Shown: positions 1-8,551 of the stretch, piece after piece
Layout of the letters: the number at the start of each line of letters is the position of its first letter
How positions within the stretch are numbered: position 1 is the stretch's first letter
Source of the DNA: Sulfitobacter undariae
GTDB lineage: Bacteria; Pseudomonadota; Alphaproteobacteria; Rhodobacterales; Rhodobacteraceae
Direction: 5' to 3'
Length of the DNA stretch: 64,000 nucleotides
NCBI RefSeq assembly: GCF_014196805.1
Contig: NZ_JACIEI010000019.1
Span: 1 to 64,000 of the forward strand
Translations under genes and position numbers: made by a program
Notes under the pieces: model-generated
Databases searched by the model: none
Seen by the model: only the letters and a program-made list of their open reading frames with translations
What the model was told of the DNA's origin: nothing

Positions 1-450
1 ACGACATTCTTGCACAAAGGCCCTCACCAGACCTTCGCTCGATTGCGCACCTTCGGCATTCTGATCAAGCCACGCACGCATCTGTTTGACCCGCTTGCCC
101 TTGAACATCTCGTACCTATAAATCTTGCGCAGTACTTCCAGGTGCTCGTGCCGTGTGTTCTCTCGCTCGGCATAATGTAGAAGGTCATCGGGTTTGACGC
201 CGAGCTGGGCGGCGATGAAGTCAGACATTTCTTTGGGGATGATCTCTCCGGGCCTCAGCAGCCGTCCCGGATATCGAAGGGCACAAAGCTGCAGCGCAAA
301 TCCGATCAGGTTCTCAGGGCGGCGGCGGGTGCGGATAAAATCGATGTCTTCATCGGACAGGGCGTAATGCCGAAGGATCAACGCCTCATCCGTTGGAAGG
401 TGGAAAAGGGCCGCGCGCTGTCGCGCGGTCAGAACCGCTCGGTGTGCCAT
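1..450 (-). CDS. tnpA: Tn3-family transposase TnpA, N-terminal part (runs off the window)
   Basis: The reading frame begins at the ATG whose complement ends at 450 and stays open to base 1, giving about 150 residues that begin MAHRAVLTARQRAALF. This matches the N-terminal DUF4158-type region of Tn3-family transposases, including the stretch around RRRPENLIGFALQLCALRYPG. TnpA cuts and joins the 38-bp terminal repeats during replicative transposition. The DDE catalytic domain lies outside the window, so activity cannot be judged. It is divergent from the resolvase gene, the usual Tn3 arrangement, and a matching right inverted repeat is at 1163-1200. Confidence 0.88.
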   Translation of the reverse strand, partial: MAHRAVLTARQRAALFHLPTDEALILRHYALSDEDIDFIRTRRRPENLIGFALQLCALRYPGRLLRPGEIIPKEMSDFIAAQLGVKPDDLLHYAERENTRHEHLEVLRKIYRYEMFKGKRVKQMRAWLDQNAEGAQSSEGLVRAFVQECR

Positions 451-574
451 GAGGGTCGTCTTTCTATACGGAGAGGGTCTTCAAAACTGTAGAAATTGAG
501 ACCATTCGCTTGCCATGTCTTTTTCAATGTCTCAATATGACAGTCGCAAGACCTCTGAATTTATTCGAGACACT
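451..574. promoter_or_regulatory. Divergent tnpA/tnpR control region, presumed res site
   Basis: These 124 bases separate the divergent transposase and resolvase starts. In this arrangement the region holds both promoters and the res site where the resolvase acts. Short repeats built on GAGAC/GTCTC recur (near 494, 528 and 570), including TGTC-N7-GACA at about 529-543. Sub-site boundaries cannot be fixed by eye; the assignment rests mainly on position. Confidence 0.5.
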
Positions 575-1126
575 ATGGCCAAAGTCGGATACGCCCGCGT
601 CAGCTCAGTCGGACAATCTCTGGACGTGCAGCGCGAAAAGCTGGATGGCTGCGACAAGCTTTTCGAAGAGAAGCGCAGTGGTACGACGGACGCCCGCCCT
701 CAGCTGAAAGAATGCCTGAATTACGTCCGCGACGGTGACCAGCTGATTGTCACACGTATCGACCGATTGGCGCGATCCACACTGCACCTTTGCCAGATCG
801 CTGAAACACTGAAACAGAAAGGTGTCGATCTGGTCGTGCTCGATCAGAATATCGACACGTCCGACGCAACCGGGCGGCTGCTGTTCAACATGCTCGGAGC
901 CATTGGCCAGTTCGAAACCGAAATCCGCGCCGAGCGACAGATGGATGGGATCAAGAAGGCCAAAGATCGCGGCGTACAGTTCGGCAAACGACCCGCGCTT
1001 TCAGAAGATCAGATCGTTGAGCTACGCAAAAAGCGTACCGCTGGAATGCTGATCAAAGATCTGATGGCACACTACAGCCTCTCAAAAGCGACAATCTATC
1101 GGTATCTCGGAGCGAACGAACCGTGA
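575..1126 (+). CDS. tnpR: Tn3-family resolvase TnpR (serine recombinase)
   Basis: A 183-residue serine recombinase that resolves Tn3 cointegrates at res. The N-terminal catalytic domain starts MAKVGYARVSSVGQS with the nucleophile serine at about residue 10, followed by IDRLARS (about residues 70-76) and the GQFETEIRAER helix. A C-terminal helix-turn-helix ends KATIYRYLG. The start at 575 is preferred over 515 because family members begin directly at the first strand (M-x-x-x-G-Y-A-R-V-S); a start at 515 would run through the presumed res region. Length and motifs are normal, so it is probably intact. Confidence 0.88.
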   Translation: MAKVGYARVSSVGQSLDVQREKLDGCDKLFEEKRSGTTDARPQLKECLNYVRDGDQLIVTRIDRLARSTLHLCQIAETLKQKGVDLVVLDQNIDTSDATGRLLFNMLGAIGQFETEIRAERQMDGIKKAKDRGVQFGKRPALSEDQIVELRKKRTAGMLIKDLMAHYSLSKATIYRYLGANEP

Positions 1127-1162
1127 GCGTCAGTCTCAACGCGCAAACAACCCAACAGAAAC

Positions 1163-1200
1163 CTTAAAGGGGTTTTCTGCACTCAGCCCCACTCGACCCC
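1163..1200. repeat. Tn3-type 38-bp terminal inverted repeat (right end)
   Basis: Read inward from base 1200 on the minus strand, these 38 bases start GGGGTCGAGTGGGG and end TTTAAG, the length and end signature of Tn3-family repeats. It marks the right end of the transposon that carries tnpA/tnpR. It matches the repeats of the miniature element at 21669-21931 at about 27 of 38 positions. The DNA immediately beyond it (1201) is a partition-protein fragment. Confidence 0.8.
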
Positions 1201-1323
1201 GATGAGGATGTCGGAGCGTTGAAGCCGCTGCCCGAGCGGCTGGTCATGGAGTTGACGGCCCACCGGACGCTGGCGCTGCGTGAAGCGCGTCGATGCTGGC
1301 CGCCAAGTAGCGAAATCCAGTAG
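1201..1323 (+). pseudogene. ParB-like partition protein fragment, cut by the Tn3-type element
   Basis: The frame starting at 1201 reads DEDVGALKPLPERLVMELTAHRTLALREA, which resembles an internal helical segment of plasmid ParB-like nuclease/partition proteins (LP-x-RL-V-x-x-LTAHRT). The similarity ends after about 30 residues and a stop follows at 1321-1323. The 5' portion is missing because the Tn3-type end lies directly at 1200. This is inferred from remembered family resemblance; no other ParB motif survives. Confidence 0.5.
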
Positions 1324-1410
1324 GGGGCGGACATTTCGCCCCCAAATTACAAGATAATGTAACAATATCAAAAAGATAAGTGCGATTACTCGCATTCGGA
1401 ATGAGGAATT

Positions 1411-1565
1411 ATGTCTGCAACAACCATCATCGACACTGCCCCCTCAGGGCGCACATTCGCTACACCGACGGCAGTCCCAAGCCACCGGGGCGCTTTACCA
1501 AAAAGCTGGCGGCCTGGGAGCGTTAGAACGGCATCTGCCGCCTTGTGAAGAAGAAACTGTCCCAG
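1411..1565 (+). pseudogene. Broken small gene next to the ParB remnant
   Basis: An ATG at 1411 opens MSATTIIDTAP, then the coding signal moves to another frame (about 1443) that reads RYTDGSPKPPGRFTKKLAAWER and meets a TAG at 1524-1526 before continuing NGICRLVKKKLSQ. One frameshift plus one stop mark it as decayed. The pattern resembles small proteins that I recall near ParB-like genes on Rhodobacterales plasmids, but no function is known. Bases 1324-1410 and 1566-1643 show nothing else. Confidence 0.4.
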
Positions 1566-1643
1566 TCACTCGTGCATCGCGCAGCAATTTCAGTCTAGCA
1601 ATCTCACAGATTCGGAAGAGTGAGCATTCGCTAGCACTTGCAA

Positions 1644-2123
1644 TCAAGCGGCAGTGTAACGACTGAACACCTCGACCGATCCGTCGCGCTGGATCAGGAA
1701 CACGTCATAGGACTCGCGCTCACTTTCCGGCCCCATTCCGGGCGAGCCGTAGGGCATGCCGGGAACTGCCAGGCCGACCGCGTCGGGGCGTTCCACCAGC
1801 AAACGGCGAATGTCGGCAGCAGGGACGTGGCCCTCGATCATATAGCCGTCCACGCGACCCGTATGGCAGGAGACCATCTCCTGCGGGATGCCGTTGTCCA
1901 GCTTGTAGCGCATCAGAAGCGTTCCGGCGCTCGCCTCGGTCGTGACTGCGAAACCGTCATTCGCGAGGATATCGATCCAGGCTGAACAGCAGCCACAATT
2001 CGGGTCCTTCATCACGTGAATCGCCGGTCCGGCGCCTTGCGCCAACGCCCTCAGGGGCGATGTGGCCACGAGTGCCGTCACTCCGACCAGGATCGTGCGG
2101 CGAGAAATCGTTTCATGGGTCAT
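1644..2123 (-). CDS. DUF411 periplasmic metal-binding protein
   Basis: A 159-residue protein with a Tat-like signal (SRRTILVGVTALVATSPLRALAQ). The mature part has the DUF411 pattern: a CGCC cluster (NCGCCSAWID), MVSCHTG, the EGHVPAADIRRLL segment and PGMPYGSPGM. DUF411 proteins are repeatedly found with copper-handling genes and are thought to bind copper in the periplasm. It lies 38 bases downstream of the copper ATPase on the same strand, so the two probably form an operon. A close paralogue is at 49167-49622, with an almost identical C-terminal half. Confidence 0.85.
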   Translation of the reverse strand: MTHETISRRTILVGVTALVATSPLRALAQGAGPAIHVMKDPNCGCCSAWIDILANDGFAVTTEASAGTLLMRYKLDNGIPQEMVSCHTGRVDGYMIEGHVPAADIRRLLVERPDAVGLAVPGMPYGSPGMGPESERESYDVFLIQRDGSVEVFSRYTAA

Positions 2124-2161
2124 CTGGTTTTCCTTTATGATTGGTGTGGTGTGCGGGCAGG

Positions 2162-4495
2162 TTAGAGATCGACCCGCCTCAGCCGCAGCGCATTGGTGAT
2201 CACCGAGACCGAGGACAAGCTCATGGCCGCCGCCGCGATCATTGGCGACAGCAGCATACCAGTGACCGGGTAGAGCAGTCCTGCCGCGATGGGCACGCCA
2301 AGGGCATTGTAGGCGAAGGCGAAGAACAGGTTCTGCTTGATGTTGCGCAAAGTCGCACGCGCCAGCTTGCGCGCCCGGACGATGCCCATCAGGTCGCCGC
2401 CCAGCAGGGTAATCCCTGCGCTTTCCATCGCCACATCCGCGCCGGTGCCCATGGCGATGCCGACATCGGCTGCGGCGAGCGCCGGGGCGTCGTTCACTCC
2501 GTCACCGGCCATCGCGATCTTGTGGCCATCGCGGCGCAACTGGTCGATCAGGTCCTTCTTGGCCTCGGGCAGGACGCCCGCGCGGACTTCGTCAATGCCA
2601 AGCTTACCTGCCACCGCCTGTGCCGTGCGTTCGTTGTCGCCCGTGGCCATGATCACGCGCAGGCCCTGGGCGTGCAGTTCCTTGATCGCTTGCGCGGTGC
2701 TGTCCTTGATCGGGTCAGCTACCGCTATGATGCCAACAAGCGCGCCATCAACGGAAATGAACATCGCCGTTTTGCCGTCGGCGCGCAGGGTGTCAGCCTT
2801 CACGTCGGCCGCACCCGTGTCCAGCTCCATCTCTCGCATCATCGCGGCGTTGCCGAGCGCCACGGCGCGTCCGCCAACTCTGCCGCGCACCCCCTTGCCG
2901 GTGACAGCCTCGAAGTCGGTGGCCTCCTGACGCGGGGAGCCCTGTGCCTCGGCGCCCTCGACGATGGCTTCGGCCAGCGGATGTTCCGAGCCGCGCTCGA
3001 GCGCAGCAGCCAGCGACAGCAGCTCCATCTCGGTCAAATTCCCAAGCGCGACCGTATCCGTGAGCTTGGGCTTGCCCATGGTCAGGGTGCCGGTCTTGTC
3101 GACGATGAGCGTATCGACACCCGCCATGCGCTCCAGCGCCTCGGCGTCCTTGATCAGCACGCCCGCCTGCGCGCCGCGCCCCGCCGCCGTGGTAATCGAG
3201 ATTGGGGTCGCCAGCCCGAGCGCGCAGGGGCAGGCGATGATCAACACTGACACGGCAGATGCGATGGCGAAGACCAGCGCGGGCTCTGGGCCGAAGATCA
3301 GCCAGACTACAAAGGCGACAATGGCGATGGCGACAACGGTTGGCACAAAGACTGCCGACACCCGGTCCGCCAACCCCTGAATGGGAGCGCGGGACCGTCG
3401 CGCGTTCGACACCATGGCCACGATCTGTGCGAGCACCGTATCCGCGCCAACCTTGCCCGCCTCGATTACCAGGCTGCCGTTTTTGTTGATCGTGGCCCCG
3501 GTCACATCATCGCCCAGACCTTTTTCCACTGGCATCGACTCACCAGTCAGCATGCTCTCGTCCAGCGAAGACCGGCCCTCGATCACCGTCCCGTCGACCG
3601 GGACCGCGTCGCCGGGGCGCACGCGCAGCCGGTCGCCCTCCATGATGTTCTCGAGCGGCGCATCATATTCGGTGCCATCGGGCAGGATGCGCCGTGCCGT
3701 CTTGGGTGCGAGGTCCAGCAGCGCGCGGATCGCGTCGCCTGTGCGCTCTCGTGCGCGGAGTTCCAGTACCTGGCCCACGAAGACCAAAGTGACGATGACC
3801 ACGGCCGCCTCGAAATAGGTGCCGACGCCGTGTCCCATCCGGTACTGTTCGGGGAAAATCCCGGGTAGGAAGGTGGCAACGATCGAATACAGGTAAGCCG
3901 CCGCCACGCCGAGGCTGATCAGCGTCCACATGTTGGGGCTGCGGTTCACGATCGAGTCCCAGCCGCGGCGGAAGAACGGCAAGGCGGCCCAGAGGATGAT
4001 CGGTGTCGCGAGCAGGAACTCCAGATAGCTCGCTGTCTGATGCCCGATCCAGTCGCGCACCGGCAGCGCCACCAACTCGCCCATTGTCAGGATGACGAGT
4101 GGCACTGCGGCGGCAGCCGAGATCCACATCCTCCGTGTAAAGTCAGTCAATTCCTCGCTGGGCTCGTCGGACGGCACCATTGGCTCCAGCGCCATGCCGC
4201 AGATCGGACAGGCCCCCGGCGCATCGCGGACGATCTCCGGATGCATCGGACAGGTGTACTGGACATTGGCCGGTGCCGCCTTCTTCTGCCCGGCAGCCCG
4301 GCCCGAGGCGTAGAACCACGGATCCGCCTTGAACTTCGTCTGGCACTTCTCCGAGCAGAAATGGAAGGTCTCGCCCTCGAACTCGGCGTGACGCCCGTCC
4401 GTATTGACCGCGACCGTCATCCCGCAGACCGGGTCCTTTGCCGTCTCGGTCCCCGTCGGGATGTCGTGCGTTGCGTGATGATGATCATGCTCCAT
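2162..4495 (-). CDS. copA: P1B-1 copper-translocating ATPase with N-terminal YHS and heavy-metal-binding domains
   Basis: A 777-residue ATP-driven Cu(I) exporter of the inner membrane. In order: a His-rich start ([11 protein letters not shown]), a YHS/TRASH-like domain (DPVCGMTV ... CSEKC), a CPMHPE...CPICGM metal-binding motif (about residues 82-100), membrane helices, the TGES actuator loop, the CPC ion-binding motif (about 422-424), DKTGT (about 466), and TGDN and GDGVND in the nucleotide domain. YN in the seventh and M-x-x-SS in the eighth transmembrane helix are the Cu(I) subgroup signature. The start at 4495 is chosen because the His-rich tail begins there; 4513 is an alternative. It is followed by the DUF411 gene and preceded by a CueR-type promoter. 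Confidence 0.95.
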   Translation of the reverse strand: MEHDHHHATHDIPTGTETAKDPVCGMTVAVNTDGRHAEFEGETFHFCSEKCQTKFKADPWFYASGRAAGQKKAAPANVQYTCPMHPEIVRDAPGACPICGMALEPMVPSDEPSEELTDFTRRMWISAAAAVPLVILTMGELVALPVRDWIGHQTASYLEFLLATPIILWAALPFFRRGWDSIVNRSPNMWTLISLGVAAAYLYSIVATFLPGIFPEQYRMGHGVGTYFEAAVVIVTLVFVGQVLELRARERTGDAIRALLDLAPKTARRILPDGTEYDAPLENIMEGDRLRVRPGDAVPVDGTVIEGRSSLDESMLTGESMPVEKGLGDDVTGATINKNGSLVIEAGKVGADTVLAQIVAMVSNARRSRAPIQGLADRVSAVFVPTVVAIAIVAFVVWLIFGPEPALVFAIASAVSVLIIACPCALGLATPISITTAAGRGAQAGVLIKDAEALERMAGVDTLIVDKTGTLTMGKPKLTDTVALGNLTEMELLSLAAALERGSEHPLAEAIVEGAEAQGSPRQEATDFEAVTGKGVRGRVGGRAVALGNAAMMREMELDTGAADVKADTLRADGKTAMFISVDGALVGIIAVADPIKDSTAQAIKELHAQGLRVIMATGDNERTAQAVAGKLGIDEVRAGVLPEAKKDLIDQLRRDGHKIAMAGDGVNDAPALAAADVGIAMGTGADVAMESAGITLLGGDLMGIVRARKLARATLRNIKQNLFFAFAYNALGVPIAAGLLYPVTGMLLSPMIAAAAMSLSSVSVITNALRLRRVDL

Positions 4496-4524
4496 GGTCT
4501 GCCAGCCTCTCATTGCCTTGTTTC

Positions 4525-4555
4525 AGCTTGCGCCTTCCAAAGACTGGAAGCTCAA
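4525..4555 (-). promoter_or_regulatory. CueR-type (MerR family) promoter/operator of the copper ATPase
   Basis: On the minus strand, TTGAGC (bases 4550-4555) is followed by a 19-bp spacer that contains most of a palindrome, CTTCCA-N5-TGGAAG (4534-4550), and then a poor -10 (CAAGCT). A 19-bp spacer with a palindrome between the boxes is typical of MerR-family promoters, and CTTCC...GGAAG is the CueR-type core. No cueR gene is present in the window, so the regulator would act from elsewhere. Confidence 0.6.
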
Positions 4556-4564
4556 GCTCTTTTT

Positions 4565-5875
4565 TCAGTGATGGTCGTGCGCGCCTTCCCGGACCGGATT
4601 GCGCGCCAGGAACACCCGGACGAACAGAAACACCAGCGCCATACCGACGACGCCGACCACGACGATGAGCGGGTCGGACTGCCACTTCATCGCAGCGAAG
4701 GCGGCCAGCACCACGGCGTCAAGGGCGATGGCCGTCAGCAACACCCATCCCTTCGCAGCGATCTCATCGCGCAGGTGCCGAAACACGCCGAAATGGATGA
4801 TCATGTCCATCACCAGGTAGAAAAACCCCCCAAGCGAGGCGATGCGGCTGAGATCGAAGAAGACCGTCAGGAAGCCCGCGATCACGACGGTATAGACGAG
4901 CGTGTGATCCTTGATCGTGCCTTGCATCCCGAAATGGCTGTGCGGGATCATTTTCATGTCGGTCAGCATCGCCAGCATCCGCGAGACCGCGAACACGCTG
5001 GCGATCAGACCCGACGCGGTGGCCACCAGCGCCAGCGCCACCGTCAGGTAGAAGCCAGTCTTGCCGAGCGCGGGCTCGGCGGCCTCGGCCAGCGCGTAGT
5101 CCTTCGACGCCACGATACGGTCTAGCGGCAGGCTGGAGCCGACCGCGAAGGCCACCAACAGATAGACGACGACGCAGAGCGCGATGGACCAGATGATGGC
5201 CCGGCCCACGTTGCGGTGCGGGTCGGTGACCTCTGCGCCGCTGTTGGTGATGGTCGTGAAGCCCTTGAAGGCCAGGATCGACAGCGCAACCGACGCCACG
5301 AAACCTGTGGCTGCAAAATCATCACCCGTCGCCTCGAACGAGATGCCGCTTGCCCAAAGACCCGCTGCGCCGAACAGCGCGATGCCGCCCACCTTGAGCA
5401 CGGCCATGATGATGGAGAACAGCCCAACCGACCGGGTGCCCGATGCGTTCACGAGATAGGCGAAGACGATCAGCCCGACACCGAGAATAGGCACGAGAAT
5501 GCTGTCCGGATCGCCGCCGAACGCCCGCAGCGTGTAGGTGCCGAAGGTGCGCGCGACGAGGCTTTCGTTGATCACCATCGACAGCGCCATCAGCAGGGCG
5601 GCGCCCGCCGCGATCGTCGTCGGGCCGTAGGCCTTCTTCAGGATCATCCCGATGCCGCCCGCTGACGGATACGCGTTCGACATCTTGATGTAGGTGTGGG
5701 CGCTGAACGCGGTCACGATGGCGCCCACGACGAACGAGAGCGGGAAGAGCGGCCCGGCAAGCTCGGCGATCTGGCCGGTCAGCGCGAAGATGCCCGCGCC
5801 GATCATCACGCCGGTTCCCATGGCCACAGCACCCGGGAGGGTAATGCTGTTCTTCTCGTAATCGCTTTTCGTCAT
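4565..5875 (-). CDS. APC-superfamily amino-acid permease
   Basis: A 436-residue polytopic inner-membrane protein of about 12 helices. The first helix region (GAVAMGTGVMIGAGIFALTG) carries the G-x-G-x-x-I-G-x-G-I-F motif of the amino acid-polyamine-organocation superfamily. The C-terminus is short and His-containing (HDHH). The substrate cannot be told from sequence. It ends 70 bases before the copper ATPase start and is separated from it by the CueR-type promoter, so it belongs to a different transcript. The orphan Tn3-type repeat at 5891-5928 begins only 15 bases upstream of its start, so its original promoter may have been replaced. Confidence 0.85.
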   Translation of the reverse strand: MTKSDYEKNSITLPGAVAMGTGVMIGAGIFALTGQIAELAGPLFPLSFVVGAIVTAFSAHTYIKMSNAYPSAGGIGMILKKAYGPTTIAAGAALLMALSMVINESLVARTFGTYTLRAFGGDPDSILVPILGVGLIVFAYLVNASGTRSVGLFSIIMAVLKVGGIALFGAAGLWASGISFEATGDDFAATGFVASVALSILAFKGFTTITNSGAEVTDPHRNVGRAIIWSIALCVVVYLLVAFAVGSSLPLDRIVASKDYALAEAAEPALGKTGFYLTVALALVATASGLIASVFAVSRMLAMLTDMKMIPHSHFGMQGTIKDHTLVYTVVIAGFLTVFFDLSRIASLGGFFYLVMDMIIHFGVFRHLRDEIAAKGWVLLTAIALDAVVLAAFAAMKWQSDPLIVVVGVVGMALVFLFVRVFLARNPVREGAHDHH

Positions 5876-5890
5876 GGATTTTCCTTTTCA

Positions 5891-5928
5891 GGGGTAGATT
5901 CCGGCTGGGTGCAGAATAGTACGTTAAG
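5891..5928. repeat. Orphan Tn3-type 38-bp inverted repeat (left-end orientation)
   Basis: These 38 bases start GGGGTAGATTCCGGCT and end GTTAAG. They match the right repeat of the miniature element (21894-21931, read inward) at 33 of 38 positions. No partner ending in ...CCCC with similar sequence was found in the following 230 bases. It therefore marks a solitary or decayed end of a Tn3-family element between the permease and minC. Bases 5929-6164 hold no gene and presumably contain the min promoter. Confidence 0.65.
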
Positions 5929-6164
5929 CGTCCCATTCACGGATTTTTCCACCCTAAAGAGCCACTCACTTTGCGGGCGCATGCACTCCGACGCAAATAC
6001 GCAGGTTTTCGCCACTGGAATAATTCCGCTTATTGACGGCGATGGTTTGCCGCCAACTGCCTTTACTCAACAATCGAGTGGCCTGCAACCGCGATATCCA
6101 TAGAACTGGGGGAAGCAAAAGGCGGGTCTACACGCCACAAAAATAGCAGGAGAGCAGTTTCTCG

Positions 6165-6911
6165 GTGGAGAAGGATGATACAGGAATTCGATCTGATACC
6201 GGTTCGAAATGGCGAGAGACTTTTCACGTGCGCGGTCGGTTTCTGACCGCGATTGCGATTAGGATCGAATCCGAAAGGCCAGATGCAAACTTCTTTGTGG
6301 CACTTGACGAAAAAATCAAAACCAACGCAAACCTCTTGATCGGAGCGCCGATCGTGCTCGACCTAGAGGCAGTGCCCGGATTCGTTGACGGGACTCTTCT
6401 GCAGAACTTAATTGACGCCATCCGGTCGCGGGGCCTGTTGCTTTTCGGCGTGCAGAACGCCAGTGCCGAGCAACGCACAGTTGCTGAAAAAGCCGGGCTG
6501 ATCCCCGTTCTGATCGGGCGGGATGCACCAACGCATAAGGTGCGAGCGGAAGCGTCGGGCCCGATGCGTTCCGTGAAACGGCTGGAGAACAAAGTCATAC
6601 GCCGCCATATACGCTCTGGTCAGATGGTTGTTGCTGAACGCGGTGATCTCACGATCATTGGCTCTGTGGCCTCTGGTGCCGAAGTTGTGGCGTCGGGGAA
6701 CATACATATCTACGGCACCCTGCGTGGCCGCGCGATAGCTGGTGCCGACGGTGACGAAAACGCGCGGATTTTCTGTAACAAGCTCGAAGCCGAGCTGCTT
6801 GCCGTCGCTGGCCTTTTCAAAACAAGCGAGACCATCGACCCGGATCTGCGCAGCAGGAACGTTCAGGTCTTTCTCGAAGACGAAACACTCCGCATTGAGA
6901 GATTTCTATGA
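6165..6911 (+). CDS. minC: Septum site-determining protein MinC
   Basis: A 248-residue inhibitor of FtsZ polymerisation that acts with MinD at the membrane to keep the division septum at mid-cell. Residues to about 120 form the N-terminal FtsZ-inhibiting domain. The C-terminal MinD-binding beta-helix is recognisable from RSGQMVVAERGDLTIIGSV through GNIHIYGTLRGRAIAG to the end. The start is a GTG with AGGAG about 12 bases upstream. Its stop overlaps the minD start (ATGA at 6908), showing translational coupling. Min genes are absent from many Rhodobacterales, so their presence in an accessory region is notable. Confidence 0.93.
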   Translation: MEKDDTGIRSDTGSKWRETFHVRGRFLTAIAIRIESERPDANFFVALDEKIKTNANLLIGAPIVLDLEAVPGFVDGTLLQNLIDAIRSRGLLLFGVQNASAEQRTVAEKAGLIPVLIGRDAPTHKVRAEASGPMRSVKRLENKVIRRHIRSGQMVVAERGDLTIIGSVASGAEVVASGNIHIYGTLRGRAIAGADGDENARIFCNKLEAELLAVAGLFKTSETIDPDLRSRNVQVFLEDETLRIERFL

Positions 6912-7750
6912 CACAGTTGAAAGCTAAAGCCCCGCTGGGGAAAGTGATCGTCATCACTTCGGGCAAAGGGGGCGTGGGCAAGACAACCTCTGCCGCCGCC
7001 ATCGCCGCAGCCTTGGCAAAACGTGGCCATAAGACGGTCGTGATCGACTTCGATGTGGGCCTGCGCAATCTGGATATGATCATGGGCTGCGAACGCCGCG
7101 TGGTCTTCGACTTTATCAATGTCATTCAGGGCGAAGCGCGACTCAAGCAGGCTCTGATCCACGACAAGCGGGTGGAGACGCTTTGGATACTTCCCACGTC
7201 ACAGACCCGCGACAAGGACGCGCTGACCGAAGAAGGGGTTGAGAAGGTTCTGAACGAGTTGAAAGAGCAGTTCGACTACATCATCTGCGACAGCCCTGCA
7301 GGCATTGAGCGCGGTGCGCAATTGGCGATGTATTTTGCCGATGAGGCTGTCGTAGTCACCAACCCAGAAGTATCCTCGGTGCGCGACAGTGACCGGGTTC
7401 TGGGCCTTTTGGCGAGCAAGACAAAGCGCGCCGAAGAAGAGGGGACCGAGGTTGAGGCCCATGTGCTCCTGACCCGACATGACCAGCGCCGGATTGATGC
7501 GGGCGAAATGATGACGGTCGAGGATGTTCTTGAAATCCTTGCTGTGCCGCTCTTGGGGGTCATTCCGGAAAGCACGGCCATTTTGCGCGCCTCAAACGTC
7601 GGCATGCCGGTCGTACTTGATGAGCCCTCTGCCGCGAGCAGAAGTTACGAGGCTGCCGTGTCCCGCTTGCTGGGCGAGGAAGTCGACCCACGCGCGGAGC
7701 GAGAGAAAAAACCCGGCTTATTCAGCCGTCTTTTCGGAGCGTCGGCATGA
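6908..7750 (+). CDS. minD: Septum site-determining ATPase MinD
   Basis: A 280-residue deviant-Walker ATPase. It carries KGGVGKT at residues 20-26, the DFDVGLRNLDMIMGCERRVVFD region and ICDSPAGIERGA, all diagnostic of MinD rather than ParA. The C-terminus (EREKKPGLFSRLFGA) is the amphipathic membrane-targeting helix. It recruits MinC to the membrane and oscillates under MinE control. It overlaps minC and minE by 4 bases on each side. The length is slightly above the usual 270. Confidence 0.97.
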   Translation: MTQLKAKAPLGKVIVITSGKGGVGKTTSAAAIAAALAKRGHKTVVIDFDVGLRNLDMIMGCERRVVFDFINVIQGEARLKQALIHDKRVETLWILPTSQTRDKDALTEEGVEKVLNELKEQFDYIICDSPAGIERGAQLAMYFADEAVVVTNPEVSSVRDSDRVLGLLASKTKRAEEEGTEVEAHVLLTRHDQRRIDAGEMMTVEDVLEILAVPLLGVIPESTAILRASNVGMPVVLDEPSAASRSYEAAVSRLLGEEVDPRAEREKKPGLFSRLFGASA

Positions 7751-8046
7751 GCTTGTTTGGATTTTCCCTCAGACCGCGCCTCCCCAAATCCGCGCAGACG
7801 GCTAAGGATAGGCTTCAGATACTGCTGGCCCATGAGCGCCGCGATGGATCGGATGGGCCAGATTACCTGCCCATGCTTCAATCCGATATTCTTGCTGTGA
7901 TCCGTAAGTACGTGCAGATCAAACAGGAAGATGTCGACATCCGGATGGAGCGAAACGACGACATTTCGAGCCTGGAGATCAATATTGAGATCCCGTCGCC
8001 AGAGCAGGAAGCGCCTGCGCGTCTGCGCTCGCGGGCAAAAGGCTGA
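7747..8046 (+). CDS. minE: Cell division topological specificity factor MinE
   Basis: A 99-residue protein, close to the usual 85-95. It begins with a short amphipathic membrane-binding stretch (MSLFGFSLRP), then the MinD-interacting segment (AKDRLQILLAHERRD) and the dimerisation domain (LPMLQSDILAVIRKYVQI ... SSLEINIEIP). It stimulates MinD ATP hydrolysis and drives pole-to-pole oscillation. It is the last gene of the minCDE operon. Confidence 0.95.
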   Translation: MSLFGFSLRPRLPKSAQTAKDRLQILLAHERRDGSDGPDYLPMLQSDILAVIRKYVQIKQEDVDIRMERNDDISSLEINIEIPSPEQEAPARLRSRAKG

Positions 8047-8454
8047 CCGCTGCACAGCAGGCCTGCAGCGAGCGGCCGCAGTCCGCTCATGGCGGGAGTT
8101 GAATTTGCTTCCACAGAAGACTCCGTATTACGCCCAACCTCGCATCGTCGTGGTCCCACAAACTTCTACGAGGCATACGAGTCCGGTTCAAACAAAACAG
8201 TGAATTTCGTCTGCCCGTGGATCAAAAGAAGCAAAATACATGAAGATAGGCACACGGGGCGAGTTGTCCCCGCATCGACCGCTATAGTGTCAGCGTCGAA
8301 CTTTGGCCCAGATTACCCCTGCGTGTCGTGAGTGAGGGCGAGAGACATATATCTGGAGCAAAAAATCTGTCCATTGGTGGTCAAATCTTCTTGGAACATC
8401 GCTCGAGGGAACGTGCTCTGCTCAATTTGTTAATTTCATGGTTTTCTTGTTGAA
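8047..8454. other. Non-coding stretch after minE
   Basis: I see no supported gene here. One possible relic is 8282-8319: read inward from 8319 it starts GGGGTAATCTGGGCC and is 38 bases long, so it could be a diverged Tn3-type or IS end. Its match to the repeat at 5891 is weak beyond the first six bases, so this is only a possibility. Confidence 0.4.
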
Positions 8455-8507
8455 TGTCACTGAGAACTGACCCGGTAGCCCCATAAATTGTCACTGAGAA
8501 TTGACCC
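8455..8507. repeat. IS21-type left terminal repeats
   Basis: The 19-bp motif TGTCACTGAGAA(C/T)TGACCC occurs at 8455-8473 and again at 8489-8507 in direct orientation, differing at one base. Repeated copies of a transposase-binding motif at the end are typical of IS21-family elements, and the istA fragment begins 45 bases downstream. Confidence 0.7.
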
Positions 8508-8551
8508 ATGTGAACACATGGCCCTGACGTTTTTGTTCAGGGAGATTTGGA

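Noticed and set aside
4040-5125. Long plus-strand open frames opposite the copper ATPase and permease
   Set aside because: They are antisense shadows of high-GC genes with clear motifs on the minus strand; they have no recognisable domains and Arg/His-rich composition.
8282-8319. 38 bases starting GGGGTAATCTGGGCC (minus strand) as a partner for the repeat at 5891, making minCDE a transposon passenger
   Set aside because: Beyond the first six bases the match is poor; left only as a possibility in the gap note. It could equally be the end of an unrelated IS.
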